From the IMG/VR virus record IMGVR_UViG_3300024273_000195, positions 1 through 24,928 of that record: a stretch of 24,928 bases of DNA; one strand, written 5' to 3'. Below the pieces are notes generated by a model that worked only from the letters and a program-made list of their open reading frames with translations, did no database searches and was not told the DNA's origin. Source of the stretch: a virus. The position numbers were made by a program, and so were the translations under genes. This document shows positions 1 through 5,938 of the stretch, one piece after another (position 1 is the first letter of the stretch; every line of letters begins with the position of its first letter).

Positions 1-43
1 TGCGCGGTAGCTCTGCTTCTAACGCGACTAATACATAAATCAT
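1..43 (-). CDS. Partial ORF, possibly nucleoside phosphorylase/MTAN-like N-terminus
   Basis: An ATG at 43-41 opens a frame that runs off the window edge (14 codons, MIYVLVALEAELPR). A good ribosome site (GGAG, 8 bases before the ATG) precedes it. The start resembles the N-terminus of methylthioadenosine/adenosylhomocysteine nucleosidases and related phosphorylases, where a short hydrophobic strand is followed by a small-E-x-E segment. That similarity covers very few residues and is only a suggestion. It lies directly downstream of the tmRNA coding piece on the same strand. Confidence 0.45.
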   Translation of the reverse strand, partial: MIYVLVALEAELPR

Positions 44-59
44 ACAGTGTCTCCGGTTG

Positions 60-216
60 TAAATGGCACTTCTGTTGCTACGCAGTACCCGCGCCCACAT
101 GCCGTTAGGCTGCTAAGTTATAATTCATTTCTGCAATTATATGTTTTCTTGCGTTACGTAGCTTGCGCACGACGTCTCCACTTTCCTCACATACCAGTCG
201 ATCCTATTTCTACCCC
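60..216 (-). ncRNA. ssrA: tmRNA coding piece
   Basis: It starts GGGGTAG at 216, followed by the GGATCGACTGG segment that matches the conserved tmRNA D-arm-like region. It carries the tag reading frame at 152-105. After the tag stop, GGCAT (103-99) can pair with GTGCC (about 69-65), which may close the 3' end of this piece. The exact 3' end cannot be read; the next ORF starts at 43 with its ribosome site around 50-55. Confidence 0.85.
105..152 (-). other. tmRNA proteolysis-tag reading frame
   Basis: Fifteen codons from resume codon GCA (152-150) to TAA (107-105) encode ARKHIIAEMNYNLAA. The LAA end matches the ClpXP-recognised end of bacterial tmRNA tags, and NYNLAA resembles the E. coli end NYALAA. 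The basic start (RKH) and the hydrophobic II pair are unlike the E. coli tag. TACGTAAC just upstream of GCA occupies the position of the frame-setting element. Confidence 0.88.
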
Positions 217-217
217 A

Positions 218-334
218 TCATAAACAAACTAATATTGTGTACTGTGGATATTTAAAAACAAGTTCTTTTGCTTCTAGTAAGCTATCATATGTGTCTATGA
301 TAAGTCCAGTTTTTAAGTTTGCCACGTAATACAT
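218..334 (-). CDS. 38-residue ORF inside the tmRNA spacer
   Basis: ATG at 334-332, stop TGA at 220-218, beginning MYYVANLKTGLIIDTYDSLL and ending YTILVCL. A ribosome site AAGGA sits six bases before the ATG, in the bases just after the tmRNA CCA end. The ORF fills the 130-base gap between the mature acceptor end (347) and the first G of the coding piece (216), its stop lying one base before that G. The composition is that of a small soluble alpha/beta protein, with strand-like YYVANL, helix-like SLLEAKELVF and strand-like YTILVC. No family is recognised. It should be co-transcribed with the tmRNA precursor, so translation would compete with RNA processing. It is too short for typical gene callers. 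Confidence 0.65.
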   Translation of the reverse strand: MYYVANLKTGLIIDTYDSLLEAKELVFKYPQYTILVCL

Positions 335-346
335 TCAGTTTCCTTA

Positions 347-408
347 TGGTGGAGTAGCCGGGTACCGCCCCCGGGTTACTGCTTATGCTATGAATTGCTT
401 CATCAACG
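347..408 (-). ncRNA. ssrA: tmRNA acceptor piece
   Basis: It ends CTACTCC-ACCA at 357-347, with an encoded CCA and A as discriminator base. The T-stem is CCGGG (374-370) with CCCGG (362-358), closing a seven-base loop GGCGGTA that departs from the usual TTCRANY T-loop but keeps the central C. A small hairpin (ATGAA/TTCAT) lies upstream, around 388-402. The 5' end is placed about seven bases past the TATAAATA box and is approximate. Confidence 0.85.
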
Positions 409-413
409 TATCG

Positions 414-421
414 TATTTATA
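414..421 (-). promoter_or_regulatory. T4-type late promoter box (TATAAATA) before tmRNA
   Basis: Exact TATAAATA on the minus strand, lying in the gap after the stop codon of the 428-727 gene. The expected start of transcription, about seven bases downstream, falls where the acceptor piece begins. Confidence 0.6.
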
Positions 422-427
422 ACATGC

Positions 428-727
428 TTAGTCAAACATGTCAAGTTTTTCTTTTACTGTAGTTTGTTCTTTTTCTGGGCGAATTGGTTCTAGCCATGTG
501 TCAGCAATGTATGCTTTAGGGCTTGGTCCAAATTGAATAGTGATATCGTCGCCTTCGATCCACCAGTAGTGATCATGAACAGGGGCTTGACACGGCATGC
601 CCCTAAATTGCCACTGTTCTTTTGCTTCAAACTTACCAATATACTCGACTACTTTTACAACTAGTCCGATGTTTTCTGGGCGAATTGAATGTATAATGCG
701 GGCGTAGTCGCCTTGCTTGCATTTCAT
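428..727 (-). CDS. Conserved phage protein of unknown function
   Basis: 99 residues. The sequence is rich in short beta-strand-like stretches with turn residues (GDYARIIHSI, NIGLVVKVVEYIG, HYWWIEGDD) and resembles small SH3-like or KOW-like barrel proteins, such as those binding nucleic acid, but I cannot assign a family. Three cysteine or aromatic-rich patches (CK near the start, MPCQAP, HYWWIEG) stand out. No signal peptide or membrane segment is seen. The ATG at 727 has only a weak ribosome site (AAGAATG) and lies four bases after the stop of the upstream gene, so it is probably translated from the same message. It is the last protein gene before the tmRNA. Confidence 0.75.
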   Translation of the reverse strand: MKCKQGDYARIIHSIRPENIGLVVKVVEYIGKFEAKEQWQFRGMPCQAPVHDHYWWIEGDDITIQFGPSPKAYIADTWLEPIRPEKEQTTVKEKLDMFD

Positions 728-731
728 TGAT

Positions 732-1001
732 TTACATTCTTGATTCTGGCATAAAGTAATACAGTAGGCTTCCGCCTAGAGAAACTGCTGCTGCCATCTC
801 TGTTAGATTAAAATAATCTATGCTGTGGCCTTTGCGCTGCACAGTCCACAGTGCCTCTGCTTTCTGATTTGCCAAGATAATAGAGCCTGTGTTTCTTTTA
901 AACGTCACGGCGCGATAGGTTAATGCCTCGCCGTCAAACTCTTCGGGACTTACACCGTACTCGGCAAAAATATATTTTTTTAGTTCTTCTACATTGTTCA
1001 T
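732..1001 (-). CDS. Hypothetical protein
   Basis: 89 residues, soluble, no recognised domain. The N-terminal third is helical and acidic (NNVEELKKYIFAEYGVSPEEFDGE); the middle looks like strands (AVTFKRNTGSIILANQ); the C-terminal part (DYFNLTEMAAAVSLGGSLLYYF) is more hydrophobic but too short and interrupted for a confident membrane segment. The start is supported by GAGGT eight bases upstream and by a TAAATA box about 20 bases upstream. It is followed four bases later by the 428-727 gene, so the two probably form one transcription unit. Confidence 0.7.
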   Translation of the reverse strand: MNNVEELKKYIFAEYGVSPEEFDGEALTYRAVTFKRNTGSIILANQKAEALWTVQRKGHSIDYFNLTEMAAAVSLGGSLLYYFMPESRM

Positions 1002-1020
1002 TTATGGTTACCTCTATAGT

Positions 1021-1028
1021 GTATTTAT
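1021..1028 (-). promoter_or_regulatory. Late-promoter-like box (ATAAATAC)
   Basis: ATAAATAC on the minus strand between the 1029-1214 and 732-1001 genes, about 20 bases before the ATG at 1001. It fits the T4 late motif recognised by a gp55-like sigma factor. Confidence 0.5.
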
Positions 1029-1214
1029 TTAAACGTCTTTTTTCTTTTCTTGTATTTCTCGACGTCTTTCTACTATCAGATCTTTCATATCATGCAGTGC
1101 TTGGCGGGCACGAACAGCACTAGCCTTGACGCCTTTGTCTTCGAAACGTTCGTGTTCTCGAAGGTACATGGCCCATACTAGTTTCAACTGTTCGTGTACG
1201 CTGTCGTCGTTCAT
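1029..1214 (-). CDS. Histone H1/Hc1-like small basic protein
   Basis: 61 residues. The second half (FEDKGVKASAVRARQALHDM, then KDLIVERRREIQEKK) follows the pattern F-x-x-KG-x-KA-x-x-x-R-x-R-x-x-L-x-x-x-K-x-L-x-x-x-R-x-EIQEKK seen in the bacterial histone H1-like Hc1 family. Those proteins are helical, lysine-rich and DNA-associated. I infer a DNA- or nucleoid-binding role; this was not tested. A longer frame opens at 1292, but the start at 1214 is chosen because its ATG overlaps the stop of the upstream HAD gene (ATGA, 1214-1211), the usual junction in this genome. The first 20 residues are acidic and helical (DDSVHEQLKLVW), followed by the basic tail. Confidence 0.68.
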   Translation of the reverse strand: MNDDSVHEQLKLVWAMYLREHERFEDKGVKASAVRARQALHDMKDLIVERRREIQEKKKDV

Positions 1215-1795
1215 TTTACAATATGCTCGTAAATCTCTTTCCAACATGTAACTTTTTTCATACCATCCGGTACAACTTCGTGCATGTTCCAACCGTGTTC
1301 AATAAGAATAGGTTTCATACCCACTGCTTGGCCTGCAACTGCATTTGAAAACTTATCTTCAATCCAGTAATAGCCAGTGTCGGCATACTTTTCAAGTGCT
1401 TGATCTTTGTCTGCACCAGTGTCCAAACATTCTAATACTGGAAATACAGTAGGTCCAAACAGTTTGTTGAGATTCATCTGACGCAGTTTTTTAGCATTAG
1501 GATCAACGCTCATACTAGTGATACAATGGAATACGTACCCGTGTTCTTCGTGCAGTCGTTTTACATAGTGACGGGCGTCACGCAGTGCTGGCAGGAAGGC
1601 CATTGCTGCACTTTCATTAAAGATGATAACTTTCTCGATTGCTTCTTTGAGTGTAATACCAAATCGCTTGCCAACATCATATTCCATATTGCCATTTTCG
1701 ATCTCGGTATAGCCATGCTGTTCCATCCAACAAACAAATGCATATTCCCAGTTCAACAAGACGCCGTCGCAGTCTGTTACAATAATCTTTTCCAT
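1211..1795 (-). CDS. HAD-superfamily phosphatase-like protein
   Basis: 194 residues. The HAD motif I is at the start (DCDGV, with D8 as likely nucleophile and D10 as acid/base). Motif II is the serine in HCITS (S94), a lysine around K130-K136 can serve as motif III, and motif IV is the acidic pair E146-D147 in YYWIEDKFSNA. HAD enzymes use an aspartyl-phosphate intermediate to hydrolyse phosphate esters. Length and a small cap region fit nucleotidase or phosphatase members often found in phages (5'-nucleotidase or polynucleotide-phosphatase type), but the substrate cannot be read. It is preceded by an AAAGG ribosome site and by a consensus sigma70-type promoter, so it is probably expressed early. 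Its stop overlaps the start of the H1-like gene. Confidence 0.8.
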   Translation of the reverse strand: MEKIIVTDCDGVLLNWEYAFVCWMEQHGYTEIENGNMEYDVGKRFGITLKEAIEKVIIFNESAAMAFLPALRDARHYVKRLHEEHGYVFHCITSMSVDPNAKKLRQMNLNKLFGPTVFPVLECLDTGADKDQALEKYADTGYYWIEDKFSNAVAGQAVGMKPILIEHGWNMHEVVPDGMKKVTCWKEIYEHIVK

Positions 1796-1812
1796 AGTGA
1801 GCCTTTCTATTG

Positions 1813-1835
1813 CCTATGTATCATTATAACACAGG
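1813..1835 (-). promoter_or_regulatory. 23-bp palindromic operator-like element over the -10
   Basis: Plus-strand pattern CCTATG-N11-CACAGG (minus CCTGTG-N11-CATAGG), centred on the -10 box. It is nested in a longer inverted repeat, CTATTGCCT (1807-1815) with AGGCAATAG (1833-1841). The same 23-base design recurs at 9024-9046 and 15406-15428. Confidence 0.55.
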
Positions 1836-1851
1836 CAATAGAGTTTGTCAA
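1823..1851 (-). promoter_or_regulatory. Sigma70 consensus promoter for the HAD gene
   Basis: TTGACA (1851-1846), 17 bases, TATAAT (1828-1823), with TGT directly before the -10 (extended -10). Both hexamers are perfect. The -35 overlaps the stop codon of the upstream gene. It reads toward the HAD, H1-like and following genes. Confidence 0.85.
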
Positions 1852-2138
1852 GCTAATTGAAGGCCGCTTGTCTGTGCTGTATATTGTTTTGCAAGTTCTG
1901 CTTCGGTTTTTGCAGTGCAACACACACTGGACACAGCAAGATTAAATTTTGTGTCTGGCGATACGCTGAACATAAACGGCGCTAGTCCAAGCCCTTGCTG
2001 CTGTGCAATCAACACCATTGGCTTGCCCAGTTTGTAAGTTGTGCCGGTTTCCTCGATCAATCGAGCAATAATTTCTTCCCCAGAGGATAGTTTAAAAGAG
2101 ACTGTATCCCCTACCTTATACGGTGCTTCAATAATCAT
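1848..2138 (-). CDS. Conserved phage protein, Sm/SH3-like fold suspected
   Basis: 96 residues from the ATG at 2138 (an in-frame ATG at 2147 would add three residues). I prefer 2138 because it makes the ATGA overlap with the glutaredoxin stop that is typical of this window and has AGGA eight bases upstream. The N-terminal half (YKVGDTVSFKLSSGEEIIAR, then LIEETGTTYKL) has the alternating pattern of a small beta barrel like Sm-type or SH3-type domains, where SGEEI followed by R-L-I is typical of an Sm1-like strand pair. The remainder (MVLIAQQQGLGLAPFMFSVS) is hydrophobic and glutamine-rich. Function unknown; an RNA-binding role would be a guess from the fold impression only. Confidence 0.7.
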   Translation of the reverse strand: MIIEAPYKVGDTVSFKLSSGEEIIARLIEETGTTYKLGKPMVLIAQQQGLGLAPFMFSVSPDTKFNLAVSSVCCTAKTEAELAKQYTAQTSGLQLA

Positions 2139-2386
2139 AGTGTCCATCCTGTTCCATTGTAGTTTGTTTCTTCTAGATAAGGTCCTAGCTTATCATATCC
2201 GCCAATTTTTGTTCCGTGTACTTTAATTTGCGGAAAGGACTTTGCCTCAGGAAACATTTCTAGTACCTGTTCACGAGTAAAATCTTTGTCTAGTTCCAAG
2301 TATTTGTACTTTAGATTTCTAGACTCGCATAGTGCCTTTGCTCTTTCACAAAACCCACATTGTGCCTTTCCGTAAATTTCTATCAT
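2135..2386 (-). CDS. Glutaredoxin
   Basis: 83 residues, the usual length of a single-domain glutaredoxin. The dithiol active site is C10-G-F-C13, the cis-proline is P52 in the FPQIKV segment, and the GGYD turn at 62-65 binds glutathione in this family. Glutaredoxins pass electrons from glutathione to ribonucleotide reductase. The gene is coupled to nrdB (start overlaps the nrdB stop as ATGA), so it is very probably the reductant for the phage NrdAB enzyme, as NrdC is in T4. The active-site C-G-F-C differs from the common C-P-Y-C and could shift the redox potential. No signal peptide; cytoplasmic. Confidence 0.92.
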   Translation of the reverse strand: MIEIYGKAQCGFCERAKALCESRNLKYKYLELDKDFTREQVLEMFPEAKSFPQIKVHGTKIGGYDKLGPYLEETNYNGTGWTL

Positions 2387-3510
2387 AGACTAAATCCTTT
2401 GAATGTGTCTGTGCCAACATCCTGCTTGGTGCCGCCACTAACATAGCTTGTAATCTCTGTTTCTTGCGGTGCCACTTGTACTTCGCTACCACTAATCCAC
2501 TTCTGTGTCCACGGCAACGGATTGCTCTTTACAGCGTATGGGCTTTTTAGGTTTACATTGGTCATTCTACGTGTGCAGATCCATTCGATGTATCCACTCA
2601 GCAACTCTGTATTAAGACCGATCATGCTACCGTCTTTGAACAAATACTTTGCCCATGCTTTTTCTTGATCAACTGCTTCGATAAACATTGCAATACATTC
2701 TGCTTCTGTTTCTGCTGCAATCTTTACATAGTCCGGATCGTCTGTTTTGAGGATCTTCAACAACATCTGTGTGCTTGCTAGGTGCAGGTTCTCGTCACGT
2801 GCAATCAGTTTGATGATCTTGGCATTGCCTTCCATTTGCTTCATTTCTGCAAACGCCCAGCTACATGCAAAGCTCACATAAAAACGCACACCTTCAAGAA
2901 TGTTCACGCTCATCAATGTAAGCCACAACAGCTTCTTTAGTTCATAAAGATCAACTACAATCTCTTTACCGTTGACTGTGTGAGTGCCTACACCCAGCAA
3001 GTTGTACCAGCTGCTCAACTCAATAAGATCATCGTAATATTTTGAAATGTCGCCAGCACAGTCGGCAATCTCTTTGATGTCCATCATCTCGTCAAAGATC
3101 TTGCTGGGATTGCTGTACACATTGCGGATAATATGTGTGTAACTACGTGAGTGAATAGTTTCACTAAACGTCCAGGTAGTGATCCAGTTTTCAATCTCCG
3201 GCAAACTCACAATAGGAGCAAATGCTTCTACTGGTGCTCGGCCTTGTACACTGTCCAGCAGGATCTGACGCTTTAGGTTGCTGGTAAAGATATGACGCTC
3301 GTGATCGCTAAGAGCTTTAAAGTCTTTGCTGTCCTTGGTTACGTCTACTTCTTCAGGACGCCAAAAGAATCCTAGTTGCTTGTCAGTCAGATTGTCAAAG
3401 CTCTTGTACTTTAGCGTATCATAACGCTGAATAGTAGGACCACCTGTTGGGTCAAGGAATGCTAAAACTTTGGTGTGGTCTGCTTTATTTTCAGTGTTAA
3501 AAACGCTCAT
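2383..3510 (-). CDS. nrdB: Class Ia ribonucleotide reductase, beta subunit
   Basis: 375 residues, as in E. coli NrdB. It houses the diiron-tyrosyl radical cofactor used to make deoxyribonucleotides. All cofactor residues are present with a constant offset of two from E. coli: D86 (LLDS), E117 and H120 (SETIH), radical Y124 (SRSYTH), E206 (NILE), E240 and H243 (ARDENLH). The C-terminal tail (TDTFKGFSL) ends in the aromatic-hydrophobic type that docks into the alpha subunit. It is translated from ATG 3510 with AAGGA six bases upstream, from a sigma70-type promoter at 3540-3568, with a TAAATA box further up. It lies between nrdA and the glutaredoxin gene, forming one nucleotide-reduction unit. 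It looks intact and intron-free. Confidence 0.97.
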   Translation of the reverse strand: MSVFNTENKADHTKVLAFLDPTGGPTIQRYDTLKYKSFDNLTDKQLGFFWRPEEVDVTKDSKDFKALSDHERHIFTSNLKRQILLDSVQGRAPVEAFAPIVSLPEIENWITTWTFSETIHSRSYTHIIRNVYSNPSKIFDEMMDIKEIADCAGDISKYYDDLIELSSWYNLLGVGTHTVNGKEIVVDLYELKKLLWLTLMSVNILEGVRFYVSFACSWAFAEMKQMEGNAKIIKLIARDENLHLASTQMLLKILKTDDPDYVKIAAETEAECIAMFIEAVDQEKAWAKYLFKDGSMIGLNTELLSGYIEWICTRRMTNVNLKSPYAVKSNPLPWTQKWISGSEVQVAPQETEITSYVSGGTKQDVGTDTFKGFSL

Positions 3511-3539
3511 GCTTTATCCTTAAAGTATTATGTATGTAA

Positions 3540-3568
3540 TGTATAACATGCCCCGTAGAGCATGTCAA
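3540..3568 (-). promoter_or_regulatory. Sigma70-type promoter for nrdB
   Basis: TTGACA (3568-3563), 17 bases, TATACA (3545-3540), with TGT before the -10. The -35 is perfect and the -10 matches at four of six positions. It allows nrdB and grx to be expressed independently of nrdA. Confidence 0.7.
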
Positions 3569-3570
3569 GT

Positions 3571-3580
3571 GTTTATTTAG
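3571..3580 (-). promoter_or_regulatory. Late-like box (CTAAATAAAC) between nrdA and nrdB
   Basis: CTAAATAAAC on the minus strand, a few bases upstream of the -35 of the nrdB promoter. It sits in the loop and arm of a short inverted repeat (GTTTA/TAAAC, 3571-3587). It could give late expression of nrdB; low certainty. Confidence 0.35.
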
Positions 3581-3588
3581 TATAAACG

Positions 3589-5883
3589 TCAAATAGTACA
3601 GCTCTCGCAATCTTCGTCGTCAATTGCTGACTGGTCTAGTTCGCCTATCATCTTACTGATATCCAACTCACCTTGTCCGTCATTGGTGTTGAAGTAATAC
3701 AACTGCTTGCCACCGTACTTGTAGAACATCAACATATGCTGCAACATTGTACTCATTGGAATCTTTTCGTCTTCGAAAAATATTGGATTGTAGCTGGTAT
3801 TGATACTAATACCCTGGTCAACATACTTTTGTAGTACAGCCATAATCTTCAAGTAACCTTCTGGCGACTTCTGGTCCCACAGTAGATCGTATTTGTTTTT
3901 AAGACGCTTGAACTCTGGTACTACTTGCTTTAGTACACCGTGCTTTGATTGCTTAACACTGATAAGGCTGCGTGGCGGCTCGATGCCGTTTGTGGCATTG
4001 GCAATCTGTGCGCTGGTTTCTGCTGGCATAAGTGCCATTAGTGTGCTGTTGCGAATGCCTGTTGCTTTTAGTTGCTCACGCAAGCCTGCCCAGTCCATGC
4101 GCTCAACATGTGGAATCAGTTCATCCAAGTCTTTCTTGTATGTTTGGTTGGGCGTAATGCCATGTCCGTACTTTGTTTCCATGTTGCCACTTGGTGCGCC
4201 AAATTCTACTGCTAGGTCAGCACTTGCTTTGATCAAGTAGTAACTCCATGCTTCTGCCCATTCGTCAATCAATGCAAGTCCGGCAGCATCAATATGTTGG
4301 TAAGTTAAGCCATTCTTTGCCAGCCAGTAAGCAAAGTTGATAATGCCAACGCCTAGTGGACGGCGCTTTTCTGTGCTGAGTTGTGCAGCAAGAATAGGAT
4401 AGTTTTGGTAGCTCAGTAGTGCATCTAGTCCACGTACTGCCAAACGACACACACGCTCAAAGTCTGCAATCGTTTTTATGTTGCCCCAGTTGATAGCACT
4501 CAGAGTGCATAGGCTGATTTCGCCTTCGGGGTCGTTTAAATCGTTAAGCGGTTTGGTTGGCAAGTCAATCTCTGCACACAAGTTTGATTGTCTAATAGGT
4601 GCAAGCTCTGGAAGGAAACTACCATGATCGTTGGCGTTGTCTACGTTCTGTAGATAGATACGTCCTGTGTTCTTCCGCTCTTCCATAAAGCTACTGAACA
4701 ACTGACTTGCTGGAATAGTTTTCTTACGCAGCTTGGTGTTGCGTTCTGCACGTTCGTAAAGTTCACGGAACTTGTCTTGATCAGCAAAGAACGCTTCGTA
4801 CAACCCTGGTACATCAGCAGGCGAGAAAAGAGTAATGTCGGCTCCTGTAACAAGTCTTTCATACATCAACTTGTTAAACTGTACACCATAGTCCATGTGA
4901 CGTACACGGTTTTCTTCTGTGCCTTTGTTGTTCTTCAGTACCAACATGTCTTCTACTTCAAGATGCCAGATTGGGTAGTAGATGGTTGCGGCGCCGCCGC
5001 GAACACCACCTTGACTGCACGATTTAACTGCACTCTGGAAGTGCTTGTAGAAAGGAATAATACCTGTATGGTACGCATCGCCTTTGCGTATAGGAGATCC
5101 AATAGCACGGATACTACCTCCACCAATACCAATGCCTGCTTTTTGACTTACGTACTTAACAACTGCTGCTGCTGTGGCATTGATACTGTCTAGGCTATCA
5201 CCTGTTTCAATAAGCACACAGCTACTAAACTGACGCTGCGGAGTACGCACGCCAGCCATAACAGGAGTAGGCAAACTAATGTCGTGCAAACTAATAGCAT
5301 CATAATATTCTTTAACCCATTGCAAACGGGAACTAGCTGGGTAATCCTGAAAAAGACTCGCTGCAATAAGAATGTAGCAAATCTGCGGTGTTTCAAAGAT
5401 CTCGCCGGTTACTCTGTTTTGGCAAAGATACTTGCCGCGGAGTTGTTCCATTGCAACATAGGTTAGTTGTTCGTCACGGTCATGTCTAATAAACGAATCA
5501 ATCTTGTCCCACTCGTCATCTGTATATTTTGTAACAAGTTCTGGATCATAGAATCCGTTTTTAGTATTGCGGTCAACTAATTTTTTAACATGCCACGGCT
5601 CAAAGCCGCCGTACACTTCTTTGCGGAGTGCATAGTTAATAAGTCTGCCACCGACATGCTGATAGTTGGGATTTTCTTCGTCAATAAGATCGGCTGCTGC
5701 CTTAATGAGAGTTTCTTGAATTTCTTTGCTGGTTACGCCATTATAGAATTGAATTTGACTCTTGAGTTCAACTTCGCTCGGGCTAACTCCTGTAATATCT
5801 TCACATGCATAAAATACAACTTTGTGCAGTTTTTCGATATCGAGAGGTTCTTTAGCGCCGTTGCGCTTTGTGACTTGAATCAT
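3589..5883 (-). CDS. nrdA: Class Ia ribonucleotide reductase, alpha subunit
   Basis: 764 residues, very close to E. coli NrdA throughout. An ATP-cone regulatory domain occupies about 1-95 (VTKRNG start). Catalytic residues are all present: C222 (QFSSC), N434, C436 and E438 (SNLCAE), C459 (SLCTL), the radical-transfer pair Y729-Y730 (QLYYFN), and the mobile C-terminal thiols C759 and C762 (CESC). The C-terminal thiols are spaced CxxC rather than the CxxxxC of E. coli, which is worth noting because this tail accepts electrons from glutaredoxin or thioredoxin. It reduces ribonucleoside diphosphates to deoxy forms with NrdB. Start ATG 5883 has AAAGGA seven bases upstream. A TAAATA box at 5926-5935 may drive it; nrdB follows after a 78-base gap with its own promoter. 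Confidence 0.97.
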   Translation of the reverse strand: MIQVTKRNGAKEPLDIEKLHKVVFYACEDITGVSPSEVELKSQIQFYNGVTSKEIQETLIKAAADLIDEENPNYQHVGGRLINYALRKEVYGGFEPWHVKKLVDRNTKNGFYDPELVTKYTDDEWDKIDSFIRHDRDEQLTYVAMEQLRGKYLCQNRVTGEIFETPQICYILIAASLFQDYPASSRLQWVKEYYDAISLHDISLPTPVMAGVRTPQRQFSSCVLIETGDSLDSINATAAAVVKYVSQKAGIGIGGGSIRAIGSPIRKGDAYHTGIIPFYKHFQSAVKSCSQGGVRGGAATIYYPIWHLEVEDMLVLKNNKGTEENRVRHMDYGVQFNKLMYERLVTGADITLFSPADVPGLYEAFFADQDKFRELYERAERNTKLRKKTIPASQLFSSFMEERKNTGRIYLQNVDNANDHGSFLPELAPIRQSNLCAEIDLPTKPLNDLNDPEGEISLCTLSAINWGNIKTIADFERVCRLAVRGLDALLSYQNYPILAAQLSTEKRRPLGVGIINFAYWLAKNGLTYQHIDAAGLALIDEWAEAWSYYLIKASADLAVEFGAPSGNMETKYGHGITPNQTYKKDLDELIPHVERMDWAGLREQLKATGIRNSTLMALMPAETSAQIANATNGIEPPRSLISVKQSKHGVLKQVVPEFKRLKNKYDLLWDQKSPEGYLKIMAVLQKYVDQGISINTSYNPIFFEDEKIPMSTMLQHMLMFYKYGGKQLYYFNTNDGQGELDISKMIGELDQSAIDDEDCESCTI

Positions 5884-5925
5884 AGTGCTGTCCTTTTACT
5901 AACTTTTATATGCTACATTAATGAA

Positions 5926-5935
5926 ATATTTATTA
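5926..5935 (-). promoter_or_regulatory. Late-like box (AATAAATATT) before nrdA
   Basis: AATAAATATT on the minus strand, 45 bases before the nrdA ATG. A TATAAA at about 5906-5911 on the same strand could act as a -10, but no good -35 is seen for it. Confidence 0.35.
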
Positions 5936-5938
5936 TAT

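Larger units (their letters stand above)
60..408 (-). ncRNA. ssrA: Circularly permuted two-piece tmRNA gene
   Basis: Transfer-messenger RNA rescues stalled ribosomes and adds a degradation tag. Reading the minus strand, the acceptor piece comes first (about 408-347, ending CTACTCC-ACCA), then a 130-base spacer, then the coding piece beginning GGGGTAG at 216. GGGGTAG pairs over all seven positions with CTACTCC, and the third pair is G3-U70, the alanyl-tRNA synthetase identity element. The CCA is encoded. A T-arm (stem CCGGG/CCCGG, loop GGCGGTA) sits next to the acceptor strand. A P2-like helix can form between 190-198 (ACTGGTATG) and 378-387 (CATAAGCAGT). The tag frame ends LAA-stop. This gene order is the permuted form known from alphaproteobacteria. 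The 5' end of the precursor and the 3' end of the coding piece are estimates. A TATAAATA box lies just upstream. Confidence 0.92.

Noticed and set aside
346-408. An ordinary tRNA ending at the ACCA
   Set aside because: No anticodon or D-arm can be drawn upstream, and its acceptor strand pairs instead with GGGGTAG at 216, so it is the tmRNA acceptor piece.
1029-1292. Longer start (ATG 1292) for the H1-like gene
   Set aside because: It would overlap the HAD gene by 82 bases. The ATG at 1214 gives the ATGA junction typical here, and similarity begins only after it.
4777-5193. Plus-strand open frame inside nrdA
   Set aside because: Antisense shadow of a fully conserved nrdA region; no ribosome site and no protein-like composition.
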